A stretch of DNA of 64,000 bases from Phenylobacterium sp. (GCF_030693625.1 NZ_JAUYAF010000035.1:1-64000), one strand, 5' to 3'; shown: positions 16,585 to 26,167, numbered from the stretch's first letter. Notes: generated from the letters alone by a model not told the origin. Program-made: numbers and translations.

Positions 16585-17589
16585 ATGGACGAAACGGCCA
16601 CGGACGACGCCCGCGCAACGAGTGAAGCAGCCGACTGGTTTGCTCGGCTTGGCGCGCGCTCCGTCACCAACAGCGACGTCGCGAACTTCGACATCTGGCG
16701 GCGAGATCCGCGCAATGATGCGGCATACGCCAGGATTGAAGCGCTGTGGCGAAAGGCCGACCGCCTGAAGGGCGATCCCGAGATCGAAGCGGTCGCCGAA
16801 ATGGCGATCCGCCCTAAGGAGCCCCCTCCCCCTACAAAGCCTGTCTCCGGCTTGAAGCTCCCACCCGCTACGGTGAAGTGGACGGGCCTTACTGCCATGG
16901 CCTGTGCCGCCGTGGTGCTAGCGTCGCAGTCAATCTGGCGCGGCGAGCTCTACTCCACTGAAACCGGCGAACAGAGGGTCGTAAGCCTCAGCGACGGATC
17001 TCAGATCAAACTGGATACGCGCACGCGTTTGCGGGTGCGGTTCAGCAAGAGCGCGCGACAAATCGAACTCGAAGGCGGCCAAGCCTTGTTCACAGTGGCC
17101 CACGACGCCAAGCGCCCGTTCTTGGTGGACGCGGGGGATACGGTGGTTCGCGCCGTCGGCACCCGCTTCGACGTCCGCCGGGACAATCACGACGTGAGAG
17201 TTGTCCTCGTCCAAGGCGTAGTCGAGGTGCACGACGAGAAGGCGCCGGCGAGCGCGCCTGTACGGCTTCAGGCTGGAGAAATGCTGACGCCAAAGGCCAC
17301 AGGCATGACCCCACGCGCCGCCGATATTGAGGCGGCTACGGGCTGGACCCAGGGCCGCATCGTGCTGCGCAGCGTGCCGCTTAGCCAGGCTGTCGCAGAG
17401 GTCAATCGCTACAGCCATGACCGGCTCGAGCTTGAACCCGGGCCGATCGGCGCGACGCAGGTGAGCGGTGTCTTCGACGCCGGCGACACCGAGGCGTTCC
17501 TGGCCGCGGTCAAGGACCTGCATGGCCTCGTGCCCGAGCGTCAATGGAACGGCGCCCTTCGTCTGCGGAGCCCGCCTCCGTCTAGCTAA
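16585..17589 (+). CDS. FecR-family transmembrane sigma regulator
   Basis: The 334-residue protein has an N-terminal DUF4880 helix region (ATSEAADWFARLGARSVTNS, FDIWRRDPRNDAAYARIEAL), one membrane span (LTAMACAAVVLASQS, residues ~105-120) and a periplasmic FecR domain (TGEQRVVSLSDGSQIKLDTR, FTVAHDAKRPFLVDAGDTVV, GTRFDVR) with a C-terminal STN-like extension. It passes the ligand signal from the outer-membrane receptor to the ECF sigma factor. Gene order sigma-FecR-receptor is the classic cell-surface signalling unit. Confidence 0.92.
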   Translation: MDETATDDARATSEAADWFARLGARSVTNSDVANFDIWRRDPRNDAAYARIEALWRKADRLKGDPEIEAVAEMAIRPKEPPPPTKPVSGLKLPPATVKWTGLTAMACAAVVLASQSIWRGELYSTETGEQRVVSLSDGSQIKLDTRTRLRVRFSKSARQIELEGGQALFTVAHDAKRPFLVDAGDTVVRAVGTRFDVRRDNHDVRVVLVQGVVEVHDEKAPASAPVRLQAGEMLTPKATGMTPRAADIEAATGWTQGRIVLRSVPLSQAVAEVNRYSHDRLELEPGPIGATQVSGVFDAGDTEAFLAAVKDLHGLVPERQWNGALRLRSPPPSS

Positions 17590-17712
17590 CCTTCAAGAGA
17601 ATTCGTGGTGCGCTCCAGGGTCAAGCTCGAGCTGGCGCGTCTACCCCACTGATCCGACGCAAGAGCCGCCGCGATATCGCAGGCGCCGGCGGCGGCCAGA
17701 GGGGAAACCATC

Positions 17713-20700
17713 GTGCCAAACATGTCGCGTCGCCTGTCCCGAGTCCTTGCTCCCAGCCTGCTGCTGGCCCTTGCCGCGGCGCCGGTCGCCGCTGTGGCGG
17801 CGGAGCCAAGAATCGCTTTCAGCATTCCCGGCGGTGGCCTGGAGCAGGCCCTGGTTGCGTTTGGCGCGCAGTCACGACTGCAACTGCTCTATCCCTCCGA
17901 GCTGGTCCGCGGGCGCCGGACGAGCGCCTTGCAGGGCCTATTTACGGCCGAGGACGCCTTGGCGCACCTGCTGGCCGGCAGCGGCATCGTCGTTCGCCGC
18001 AGCCGGCCAGATGTCTTGGTGCTTAGAGAGCGAGGATCGGGCCTGAGTTCAGGAGACAGCCAGACCCGCCCAGTGCTCGCGAGCCTTGGCGCCCTTCCGA
18101 CCGCGGCGGCGGCCGTGCCTGCGCTGACGGCTCCGGCCATTCTCGATGAAGTCGTGGTCACCGGCAGCCATATCCGCGGAAGTGGAGCTGGAGCCTCGCC
18201 GATCGTTGAGTTGAGCCGCGACTCTATCGACCGCTCGGGCTTTGCGACTGTGGCCGAGGCGCTGGGTGCGCTGCCGCAAGCCTTCGGTGGGGTCAGTTCT
18301 CCCACCAGCGCGATCACGGCGACCGACACGCTCGGCACCAATGGCGCGCTGTCCACGGGCGTCAATCTGCGCGGCTTGGGTAGCGACGCCACCCTGGTGC
18401 TGATCAACGGTCGTCGTATGGCCGGCACCGGCTCGCGCGGCGACTTCTCCGACGTCTCCGCTATCCCAACCGCGGCCATCGCCCGGGTCGACGTGCTGCT
18501 TGACGGCGCTTCAGCGCTCTATGGCTCCGACGCGGTGGGCGGCGTGGTCAACATCATCCTGCGCCGCGACTTCAAGGGCGCAGAGTCACGGTTCAGATTT
18601 GGTCACGCCGAGGGTGGCGCAGGCTCGGTGCAGTTTGGCCAAACCCTAGGGACCACCTGGTCCAGCGGCAGCGCCCTGCTCGCCTACGAATATGAGCAGC
18701 GGGAAGCCCTGCCCTATTCAGCCCGGGCCTACACGGCGACAGCTGACCTGCGAGGCTTTGGCGGGACCGACCACCGTACCTTCCTAGCACACCCCGGCAA
18801 TGTCCTTGTGCTGGCGGGCGGCGCCTATCAACCGCGATACGCCATACCAGACGGGCAAGACGGCCGGGGGCTGACGGCGGCAAGCTTCTTGCCCGGCCAA
18901 GTCAATCTGGCCAATCCGAACGCCGGAATGGATTTGACGCCGCAACAGACCCGCCAGGGCTTGTACGGAAGTCTCACCCAGAGCCTGGGCGAGCATGTGG
19001 AGCTGGCCTTCGATGGCCGCTTCAGCCGCCGGGAGTTTGCTTACCGCGGCGCGCCATCCGTCAGCACCATCACCGTAACGCCCGCCAACCCCCACTTCGT
19101 TTCGCCGACCGGCGGAGCAAGCACGGTGGTCGGCTACTCCTTCTTCGATGAGCTGGGCGCGAGCCGTGGTGGCGGCACGGCGGAGAGCTTCGGCGTCACC
19201 GCTGGCGCCGACATCCGGCTGGCCGGATCCTGGCAAGCCCAGATCTATGGCGCGCTGGCGCAGGAGCACAGCCAGACCCGGACTCAGAACGTCATCAACA
19301 GCCTGCTGCTGCGTGAAGCGCTGGGCGCGACGCCCGACAATCCGGCGACCGCCTTCAACGCGCCGCGCGATGGCTACTTCAACCCGTTTGGCGCAAGCAG
19401 CGGCAACTCACGCGCCATCCTGGACTTCGTGGGGTCGGGTTACACCGCGCCAGAATTCCGCAGCCGGGTGACCACCCTGAGCGCCCAGGCCGATGGCGAT
19501 CTCTTCACCCTACCGGCCGGCGTCGTGAAACTCGCCGTCGGAGCCCAGACCCGGCGCGAGACCTTCAAGCAGCACATCGTCACCTTCCGATCCACGGCGA
19601 CCCCGCTCACCCTGGTGACGCCCGACACCAAACGGACCGTGAGCGCGCTCTTCGCCGAAGCGCGCGCGCCGTTGATCGGCCCGGCCGACAACGCCTCAGC
19701 CCCGCGCCTGGAGATTTCGCTGGCGGCGCGGTTTGAGCGCTATGACGACGTTGGTGACAGCACCAATCCTAAGATCGGGCTGATCTGGCGCCCAACCCCA
19801 GACCTCCGCCTGCGCGCCACCTATGGCACGTCGTTCCGCGCCCCCTCGCTCACGGAGGTCAATCAAGCCTATAGCGTGGGGCCGACCTTCCTCAACCAGG
19901 GGGCCGCTCGCATCCTGACCCTGATCCAGACCGGCGGGAACACCAGCCTCAGGCCCGAGAGCGCCACCTCCTGGACAGCCGGCGCCGACTACGCCCCGGC
20001 TGCAATCGCGGGCCTGTCCCTCGGCGCGACCCTCTTTGAGACGACCTTCAACGACCAGATCGGCCAGCCTGTTCTCGCCAACCTGGCAGGCGCCCTCAAC
20101 GATCCGGCGCTCAGCGCCTTCGTCACGCCCCTGGACGCCAGTCGGCCAACCGACCTGGCTCTCATCAACGCCCTGATCAGCGACCCCAGCTACGGCGCCA
20201 GCACAACCTACCCGCCAGCGGCCTTCGGCGCGGTCCTGGACGCCCGTTTCGTCAACACCGCCAAGGTGCAGGTTCAGGGCCTGGATCTCAACGCGGGCCT
20301 CAGCCTTGACCGTGGCGCCGACCATTTCGATTTGGCGGCGAACGCGTCCTATCTCTTGGCCTATGCCCGCCAGCTGACGCCGACATCGGCCTCGAGAGAC
20401 CTTCAAGCCGTAGCTGGCAATCCGGCGCGACTGCGGGCGCGGGCCAGCGGCGGATGGAGCCATGGCCCGTACGGCGCAACCCTTTCGGTCAACTATCTCG
20501 GCGATGCGAAGACCTCGAGTGGCGTGGCCATCGACAGCTGGACGACCGCGGACCTGCAGTTGCGCTGGGCTCCACAGAGCTCGAGCGGTCCTCTGGCCGG
20601 GCTGATGCTCTCGGCCAGCGTTCAGAACCTCTTCGACAACGACCCACCCTTTTACGATGCCCCCCAGGGCATCGGCTATGACCCGGCGAATGCCAACGCC

Positions 20701-20742
20701 ATGGGTCGGGTCGTGTCCCTCCAGCTCACCAAGCGCTGGTAA
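17713..20742 (+). CDS. TonB-dependent receptor with STN signalling domain (lasso-peptide locus)
   Basis: The 1009-residue protein has a signal peptide, then an STN domain (residues ~32-105: IAFSIPGGGLEQALVAFGAQ, LQGLFTAEDALAHLLAGSGI), a TonB box (ILDEVVVTGSHI), a plug (GVNLRGLGSDATLVLINGRR, VDVLLDGASALYGSDAVGGV) and a barrel ending LQLTKRW. The STN domain contacts FecR, so this is a transducer receptor. Receptors in this position in Caulobacterales and sphingomonad lasso-peptide loci are thought to bind the cognate lasso peptide or its metal complex. Followed 76 bases later by the isopeptidase gene. Confidence 0.92.
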   Translation: MPNMSRRLSRVLAPSLLLALAAAPVAAVAAEPRIAFSIPGGGLEQALVAFGAQSRLQLLYPSELVRGRRTSALQGLFTAEDALAHLLAGSGIVVRRSRPDVLVLRERGSGLSSGDSQTRPVLASLGALPTAAAAVPALTAPAILDEVVVTGSHIRGSGAGASPIVELSRDSIDRSGFATVAEALGALPQAFGGVSSPTSAITATDTLGTNGALSTGVNLRGLGSDATLVLINGRRMAGTGSRGDFSDVSAIPTAAIARVDVLLDGASALYGSDAVGGVVNIILRRDFKGAESRFRFGHAEGGAGSVQFGQTLGTTWSSGSALLAYEYEQREALPYSARAYTATADLRGFGGTDHRTFLAHPGNVLVLAGGAYQPRYAIPDGQDGRGLTAASFLPGQVNLANPNAGMDLTPQQTRQGLYGSLTQSLGEHVELAFDGRFSRREFAYRGAPSVSTITVTPANPHFVSPTGGASTVVGYSFFDELGASRGGGTAESFGVTAGADIRLAGSWQAQIYGALAQEHSQTRTQNVINSLLLREALGATPDNPATAFNAPRDGYFNPFGASSGNSRAILDFVGSGYTAPEFRSRVTTLSAQADGDLFTLPAGVVKLAVGAQTRRETFKQHIVTFRSTATPLTLVTPDTKRTVSALFAEARAPLIGPADNASAPRLEISLAARFERYDDVGDSTNPKIGLIWRPTPDLRLRATYGTSFRAPSLTEVNQAYSVGPTFLNQGAARILTLIQTGGNTSLRPESATSWTAGADYAPAAIAGLSLGATLFETTFNDQIGQPVLANLAGALNDPALSAFVTPLDASRPTDLALINALISDPSYGASTTYPPAAFGAVLDARFVNTAKVQVQGLDLNAGLSLDRGADHFDLAANASYLLAYARQLTPTSASRDLQAVAGNPARLRARASGGWSHGPYGATLSVNYLGDAKTSSGVAIDSWTTADLQLRWAPQSSSGPLAGLMLSASVQNLFDNDPPFYDAPQGIGYDPANANAMGRVVSLQLTKRW

Positions 20743-20818
20743 GCGACCGGTCTCTCACGCCATTCGCCCGGGTCCCCACCTCGGCTCGGCGTGAGAGATC
20801 GGCATCGCGCTACCCACC

Positions 20819-23056
20819 ATGTGGCAGCCCGTCAAACTCGTCTTACCCGTGCTTTCCCTGGCTCTGGCGACCCCGGTCATGGCGAGCCTCGATGTCGGTG
20901 GCTCTGGCATAGGCTCCCCTGCCCTGCCGGCGCGCCTGACAGCGGTCGACCACCGGCCAGGAGCGACCCGGGGCTGGACGCTCTCCGACATCGTGGAGGT
21001 GACCCGGATCACCAGCGTTGCGATTAGCGCTGATGGCGCGCGATGGGCTTTCGTCGTCAAACAACCGTCGCTCGATTTGGCTGAGAGCCGCTACGGCCTC
21101 TATGTCGGTACGGGGGACGGCCCTGCGCGCAAGGTGGCTGACAGCGCCTACCTGGCAGATCTGCAGCCGCGGCCAGGCCATAAGACCTGGACCCTACGGG
21201 GCGAGTTTGGTCACGGGGTGCAAGTCTACGACATCGACGATGCCGGCCGACGCACTCCCCGGCTGGTGCATCAACCTCTGTCGCAGGTGGGGGGCGACAC
21301 CAGTCTTGCCCCAAGCGCTAGCGAACCTGCACGCGCCACAGGCGTCCTGGCCTTCGGCTGGAGCCCTGACGGTAAAGCCCTCTGGTACGCGACGCTGCGC
21401 CCCCGCTCGGCCAAACGGCAGCGGGCTTGGCGCGAAGAAGGTCTCGCCTATGTCGATGGCCGGACGACCGCGACAGACTTCTACGCTGAACCTCCCGCGG
21501 AGGCGGTAGAGCTCTGGGTGCGCGAGACACGGTCAGGTCGCGACCAGTTGGTTGCCCAATCACCCGGGGATCGCAGCACCGCCTCTGTGGCCTTCCGAGG
21601 CGGCTCGGTCTTCTGGGATGGCCCGCAGGGTCTGGTCTACCAGCGTCCCGGCCTCTCAGAGACTGGAGCACCAAACCAATCGTCCTGGCGCTTTGACGTA
21701 GCCACAGGCTCATCTGCACCTCAGCCGCAGAGCGGCGGTGTAAGAACCGCCTCAGGCCGGCTGAGGCTCACGCGGCTCGACGGCGGAAAATACGAGCTCT
21801 CCGAGGTTTCGTCCCTGGCGCGCGCGCTCACCTCCCTCGGGTCGGTAAGCTACAGCGGCATGGGCGGCGCGCTGGGGGTTTGGCGAAGCCCAGGCGGCCA
21901 AGTCCTATACGGTGTGCGGCAAGCCGATCGCCTTGGCTTGGCGGCTTACCCGGCGCAGACACCTCTCAGCCAGGTGAGGGAGAGTCTCCATCCCTGCGCA
22001 TTCGACGAGAGCCTTCGGGTCGGGGTCTGCGGCCGCGAAAGCCTGACCCGCGCCCCGGAGTTGGTGAAGGTGGGGCCGTCCACCGGAGCTGTCCGTGTTC
22101 TTGCGCGGCCCAATGCGCGCTATGACACCATCTCGCCGCTAACCAGCGAGCCTGCGACGTGGACCAACCGTTTCGGCACGGTCAGCGGCGGCTACATAAC
22201 TTACCCGCGCAACTACCAACCAGGGCGGCGCTACCCCGCCATTGTCATCACCCACGCGGCTGACGCCCGAAACCTGTTCGCCGCTGAGACTTTCCAGTGG
22301 GCCTTCCCGCTGCAAGTCCTGGCCGAGCGCGGCTATGTGGTGCTCTCCGTCAATGAGACGACCTCCGATCTGTCGGTCTCAGACGCCTATGGGTCGGCCC
22401 ACAGCAATCTGTCTCCCGCCCGAATGCAACAGGGCATGGGGCTGGACGCCGTGGCCACGATGGAGGCTGCCGTGGCTGACGCTGTCGCCCGCGGTCTCGT
22501 GGACCCACAACGCGTCGGCATCGCCGGCTACAGCCGCGGCGGGATCGTCACGACCCTGGCGCTGAGCCAATCGAAGGTGTTCCGGGCCGGCATAAATGCA
22601 GACACATCCTTCTTCAGCGCCGGCGGCTTTTACCGGGGCGGCATGGTGCGAGAAATCTATCGCGGGCTGTTTGGTGGCCCTCCCCTCGATCCGAGATATG
22701 CCGCCGCTTATCGCGCCTTTTCACCCTCGGCGCGGGCGGACCGGTTCGCCGGCCCCCTCCTACAGTTGTTCACAGGCCGGTCTGCAGCCAGCGCCCTGGA
22801 GTTGGACCAAGCTCTTAAGGAGGCCAAGATCCCGACCAAGCTCATCGCCTATCCCGGCGAGACACACATTCTACATCGGCCACGCACCGCAATGGCGGCG
22901 ATGAAGGCGAGCCTCACCTGGTTTGAAACGTGGCTCGCGGAAGGGGCAGATGGCCGTCAGGTTCTCCCGGTGGGGAGCGGGGCCGGCGACAAGGTGGCCT
23001 TCGACCTAAAACTTGAAGGCGGCGCGGGTGAGATCACCGCGATCACCAAACAGTAG
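20819..23056 (+). CDS. Atxe2-like lasso-peptide isopeptidase (S9 serine peptidase)
   Basis: The 745-residue protein starts with a likely export signal (MWQPVKLVLPVLSLALATPV), then a beta-propeller (DIVEVTRITSVAISADGARW and repeats) and an alpha/beta-hydrolase domain with the nucleophile motif GIAGYSRGGIVTTLAL (Ser572) and His683 in PGETHILHRP, 111 residues later. Its place after an STN receptor and FecIR and near lasso A-B-C genes identifies it as the lasso isopeptidase, which cuts the macrolactam bond and linearises the peptide. Oddly, the segment where the triad Asp is expected reads LLQLFTGRSAASALEL, with no acidic residue until further on, so activity should not be assumed. A plain prolyl-oligopeptidase-like enzyme is the alternative. 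Confidence 0.85.
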   Translation: MWQPVKLVLPVLSLALATPVMASLDVGGSGIGSPALPARLTAVDHRPGATRGWTLSDIVEVTRITSVAISADGARWAFVVKQPSLDLAESRYGLYVGTGDGPARKVADSAYLADLQPRPGHKTWTLRGEFGHGVQVYDIDDAGRRTPRLVHQPLSQVGGDTSLAPSASEPARATGVLAFGWSPDGKALWYATLRPRSAKRQRAWREEGLAYVDGRTTATDFYAEPPAEAVELWVRETRSGRDQLVAQSPGDRSTASVAFRGGSVFWDGPQGLVYQRPGLSETGAPNQSSWRFDVATGSSAPQPQSGGVRTASGRLRLTRLDGGKYELSEVSSLARALTSLGSVSYSGMGGALGVWRSPGGQVLYGVRQADRLGLAAYPAQTPLSQVRESLHPCAFDESLRVGVCGRESLTRAPELVKVGPSTGAVRVLARPNARYDTISPLTSEPATWTNRFGTVSGGYITYPRNYQPGRRYPAIVITHAADARNLFAAETFQWAFPLQVLAERGYVVLSVNETTSDLSVSDAYGSAHSNLSPARMQQGMGLDAVATMEAAVADAVARGLVDPQRVGIAGYSRGGIVTTLALSQSKVFRAGINADTSFFSAGGFYRGGMVREIYRGLFGGPPLDPRYAAAYRAFSPSARADRFAGPLLQLFTGRSAASALELDQALKEAKIPTKLIAYPGETHILHRPRTAMAAMKASLTWFETWLAEGADGRQVLPVGSGAGDKVAFDLKLEGGAGEITAITKQ

Positions 23057-23085
23057 GGTGCGATCGGGCTGGTTGGCGATGTGAG

Positions 23086-23130
23086 TTTGCCTGGAATGTC
23101 GCCAGCTTTAAGGCTCTGGGGTTGATCTAG
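23086..23130 (+). pseudogene. RadC C-terminal remnant 2
   Basis: Fifteen codons ending in TAG read FAWNVASFKALGLI; VASFKALGLI is the invariant end of RadC/JAB proteins. It lies 30 bases after the isopeptidase stop and just before the convergent HipA gene. A second RadC tail is at 13845-13983. Confidence 0.55.
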
Positions 23131-23151
23131 CTGCGGCGGCCTTGATCACGG

Positions 23152-24414
23152 TCAGGGCGGCGGCGGTTCGGGCCGAAATCCCGGATAAACGAAGGCTCCC
23201 GATATCAGCTCGCAGTCGGGCGCGTTCACGCCGGCGCTGCGGGCGACATCGTACCACGTGCTCGCCACCCGCTGCTCCATGTCCGCGATGATGGCGGCAG
23301 CCTCGTCGGGCTTGAGCAGAAAGCGTGGGCTTTGTGAGATCAGGTTTTCCGCCGTGGCGATACGGCCAGCGTCTCCGATCACCAGCGCCAGATCACGGCG
23401 TTCCAGGCTGATCGGGGTCGATGGCGTCAGGTCGTAGGCCGGCGACAGCCGCCAATCCCTGGCCTTGGCGATCATCGCGTGATTGCGCGGGTGATCGTCG
23501 GCGTTGGAGATCAGCGCATTGAAGGCCATCCGGCGGAAAAGCTCGCGCGCATCCCTGGCGGGCTCGGCGCTGACCCGGCGCAGTTCCTCGGCCAGCAGCA
23601 CATAGGACCATCGATCCCGCGCCCGATGGCTGTCCTCCGTCCGCAGGAGGGTCAGGGCGCTGATCATCCGGGCGCGGGTGTAGCCTGCCGCCACGCGGTC
23701 GCGGTCAAAGCGACGGACCATCAGAACGTCTCGCCGTCCCGCCAGCACGACCTTGCTGTCGGCGGCTTCCAGGCCGCAGGACCGGGCAAGCGTGAGCATG
23801 GCGTGTTCGACCCGGGCGCTGTTCCAGCGGTCATCCTGGCGATTGAACTTGGCGATCCATAGAGCGCCCTCGCCCTCGACGACGGCCTTGGGCCTGGCCC
23901 CGCCCATGGAGGTGCCGACCAGAAGCAGATCCTGAATCTGCTGGTTGGCGGCGTCGGGCGCCAGCTCTTCGTCGGCGATCAGGGCGTCGGCGATCCGCTG
24001 CAGCTTCTCCAGTGCGACGGTCTGGTTGAAGTCGCGGCGCGGCGCCGGGGGCTCCGCATTGAGGCCGAAACCCAGGGCGCCGGCGCGGTCGTCGGCGGAG
24101 TGCAGCAGGTAGTCGATTTCTGCGAGTTGCGGCTTGCCGGCATGTTTGTCGATGACGCGGCGGCCCCAATAGTCAGGGCTGGCGTCGCGCAGGGCGCCGA
24201 ACACGCCGCCGAGCGCGGCGGTCTCGTAGGTGCGGGGTGCGAGCTTCAGCTCGACCGGATCGATTTCAACCGCTTCAGGATGCGCCAGGTAGCGTCGGCC
24301 ATAGACGAAGCGTCCGACGGACGTGCCGGTCCTGTCGGTCTCCATGACAAAGCGACCGGCGGTGATCGGCTCAACTGCCCCTGGAAGGGTGATATGGACA
24401 AAGGCCTCTGGCAT
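23152..24414 (-). CDS. HipA-family kinase toxin, module 1
   Basis: The 420-residue protein has the HipA layout: N-terminal couple_hipA region with SVGRFVYGRRYLAHPEAVEI and LRDASPDYWGRRVIDKHAGK, the P-loop-like GTSMGGARPKAVVEGEGALW, catalytic NADDHPRNHAMIAK and metal-binding RLSPAYDLTPS. HipA enzymes phosphorylate protein targets such as aminoacyl-tRNA synthetases and stop growth. The HTH partner lies 5 bases upstream (24420-24761). The pair is inserted between the two halves of the lasso-peptide locus. Confidence 0.9.
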   Translation of the reverse strand: MPEAFVHITLPGAVEPITAGRFVMETDRTGTSVGRFVYGRRYLAHPEAVEIDPVELKLAPRTYETAALGGVFGALRDASPDYWGRRVIDKHAGKPQLAEIDYLLHSADDRAGALGFGLNAEPPAPRRDFNQTVALEKLQRIADALIADEELAPDAANQQIQDLLLVGTSMGGARPKAVVEGEGALWIAKFNRQDDRWNSARVEHAMLTLARSCGLEAADSKVVLAGRRDVLMVRRFDRDRVAAGYTRARMISALTLLRTEDSHRARDRWSYVLLAEELRRVSAEPARDARELFRRMAFNALISNADDHPRNHAMIAKARDWRLSPAYDLTPSTPISLERRDLALVIGDAGRIATAENLISQSPRFLLKPDEAAAIIADMEQRVASTWYDVARSAGVNAPDCELISGAFVYPGFRPEPPPP

Positions 24415-24419
24415 CGGCC

Positions 24420-24761
24420 TTAGAAGTCGTTGTCTAAGGCTTCACCGCGCCGCGCGCGGATCCGGGCCTTGGAGCGTGCAAGAACCTGTCCTTCCTGGTC
24501 GCGAGCTGGGTCGGCCAGGCTGTGCATGTCGGCCAGAAGGTCGAAGGCCCAAAGCAGGGCGGCATAGATCGCGACACTGGTTGTTGGCTTGCCACGTTCG
24601 GCGTCCGACACGGCGCGGCGACCCGCTCCAATCTTCTGAGCGACCTCCTCTACGGTCAGGTTTCGACGCAGGCGCGCTGTCCGCAGGTTCGCCCCGAGTT
24701 CTGTCAGGGCAAGCGCCACGGGATAGGGCGGCGCGAGGAGCAGCATGTTGCGGGCAGGCAT
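24420..24761 (-). CDS. HipB-like XRE antitoxin, module 1
   Basis: The 113-residue product has an XRE HTH (LGANLRTARLRRNLTVEEVA, KIGAGRRAVSDAERGKP, VAIYAALLWAFDLLADM) and a basic C-terminal tail. It should bind the HipA encoded 5 bases downstream and repress the operon. The N-terminal ~15 residues are hydrophobic and the true start might be slightly later. Confidence 0.82.
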   Translation of the reverse strand: MPARNMLLLAPPYPVALALTELGANLRTARLRRNLTVEEVAQKIGAGRRAVSDAERGKPTTSVAIYAALLWAFDLLADMHSLADPARDQEGQVLARSKARIRARRGEALDNDF

Positions 24762-25001
24762 GGGCGTTCAAGAGCCAGTTAGGAGACTTGTTGTGCGTCG
24801 AAACGCAAACCACAATTCCGCAGAGCTTGCAAGGCGCACGCTCTTGAACGTGCTTAACGCCGCCTATCGGGCTTTCAAGAGCGCATTACGAGTGATGGCC
24901 ATAGGAGCGGGCCTTTTTTGGAGCGGGTCGCGGATGTCGGCGAGGGGAGCCCGCGCGGCCGGCGTTGTGATTGGCCCGGTCAGCTGGACTCCTAGGTCAG
25001 C

Positions 25002-25106
25002 GCGGGCATGGACGGGCACGTGGCCAAGCCGATAGATGCGGCAGTACTCTATGCGGCCATGGAAGCCGCGCTTGAACCGGCGGCAGGGCTAGAAGAGGCG
25101 ACGTGA
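25002..25106 (+). pseudogene. C-terminal piece of a response-regulator receiver domain
   Basis: The frame reads AGMDGHVAKPIDAAVLYAAM then EAALEPAAGLEEAT and stop: the last beta-strand/helix of a REC domain with the conserved Lys-Pro, as at the end of a hybrid histidine kinase. No upstream part remains. Confidence 0.6.
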
Positions 25107-25353
25107 GTCGGCCGTAGCCGTGGCAGGCTCTGCAACCGCCGGTGAATAGGGGAGGCCCTTGCCGAAAGCGGTATCGGGATGTCCGCCTTGGGCGGATTGT
25201 GCAGGTACGTGGCCCTCGAGTGAAAACTTGTAGGACAGCGCCGCCTGATCGATCCGATCGATCACCCATCATGGCCGACTTTCCTTCCCGCAAAGGAAGT
25301 GAATCAGCGCCGCATCACGGCTTCAACCCGCCTTTTTCAACACAATCGGTGGA

Positions 25354-25767
25354 TTGCCGCCCTTAGGCGTCGGTCCGGAGGCGCCGTTGCCGGCGCTGCG
25401 CATCCTTATGGCCGAGGACTCGCCCGATAACTGCACGATCGCGCTCGCCTATCTTGAGGACACGCCCTACATCGTCGACGTGGCTGAGACCGGCGTGCTG
25501 GCGTGCCAGATGTTCAAGGCCGGGCGCTACGACCTGGTGCTGATGGACCGCCAGATGCCGGCCATGGACGGCCTGACCGCCACGCGGACCATTCGAGCGT
25601 GGGAACAGGCGAACGATCGGCCGCCCACACCCATTATCGCCCTGACGGCGTCAGCGTTGAAGGGGGATCGAGAAACCTGCCTGGCGGCCGGATGCACGGC
25701 CTATTTGACCGAGATGTTGGCGTTTGCGGTGCCCGGGATTGTCTGGACAGGAATCTCCGCTGGCTAA
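25354..25767 (+). pseudogene. response-regulator receiver domain, 3'-truncated
   Basis: The REC domain runs from LRILMAEDSPDNCTIALAYL (acidic pocket) through DLVLMDRQMPAMDG (phospho-acceptor Asp) and PIIALTASALKGDRETCLAA (conserved Thr/Ser) to GCTAYLTE, where a family member would continue with Lys-Pro-x-Asp. Instead the sequence changes into IS-derived DNA. The TTG start is not convincing; LPALRIL looks like the linker before the last receiver domain of a hybrid kinase. Probably a non-functional fragment. Confidence 0.6.
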
Positions 25768-26150
25768 GTGGGATCTCTGCCGGTTGTGTTTCGCCGGGGT
25801 TGGTGCGTCCCGCAGGGAGGGCCTAGCTCGACTGGAGTGACGCTCCAACCCCGGCGGCGAAAGGCTCATGCCGCCAGGGCCCTGGGGCTGGCGGTCGAAA
25901 TTGGCCTGGTCCGGGGTGCGGGCGCCCAGGCTCGAATGTGGGCGCTTGCGGTTGTAGAACTCCAGATAGCGGCCGCTCGAGGCGCGGGCCTCGGCGACGC
26001 TGTCATAGGCCTTCAGATAGACTTCCTCATACTTGACCGATCGCCAGAGCCGCTCGACGAATACGGTGTCGCGGCCGGCGCCCATGATCAGTGGAATGCG
26101 CATTGAACACCTCCAGACTAGCGCTGACGATGGGCCGTTGACGCTTGTGG
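25712..26150 (-). mobile_element. IS3-family remnant (different from the 2.5-kb element)
   Basis: Minus-strand codons at 25867-26085 encode the end of an IS3 OrfB: GAGRDTVFVERLWRSVKYEE with the catalytic Glu, VYLKAYDSVAEARAS, then YLEFYNRKRPHSSLGARTPD. The first two thirds of the transposase and orfA are absent. The left limit is taken where the receiver domain is interrupted; the right limit is approximate. It lies directly after the 3' end of the lasso C gene. Confidence 0.7.
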
Positions 26151-26167
26151 TTGTGTAAAAAAGTTGG

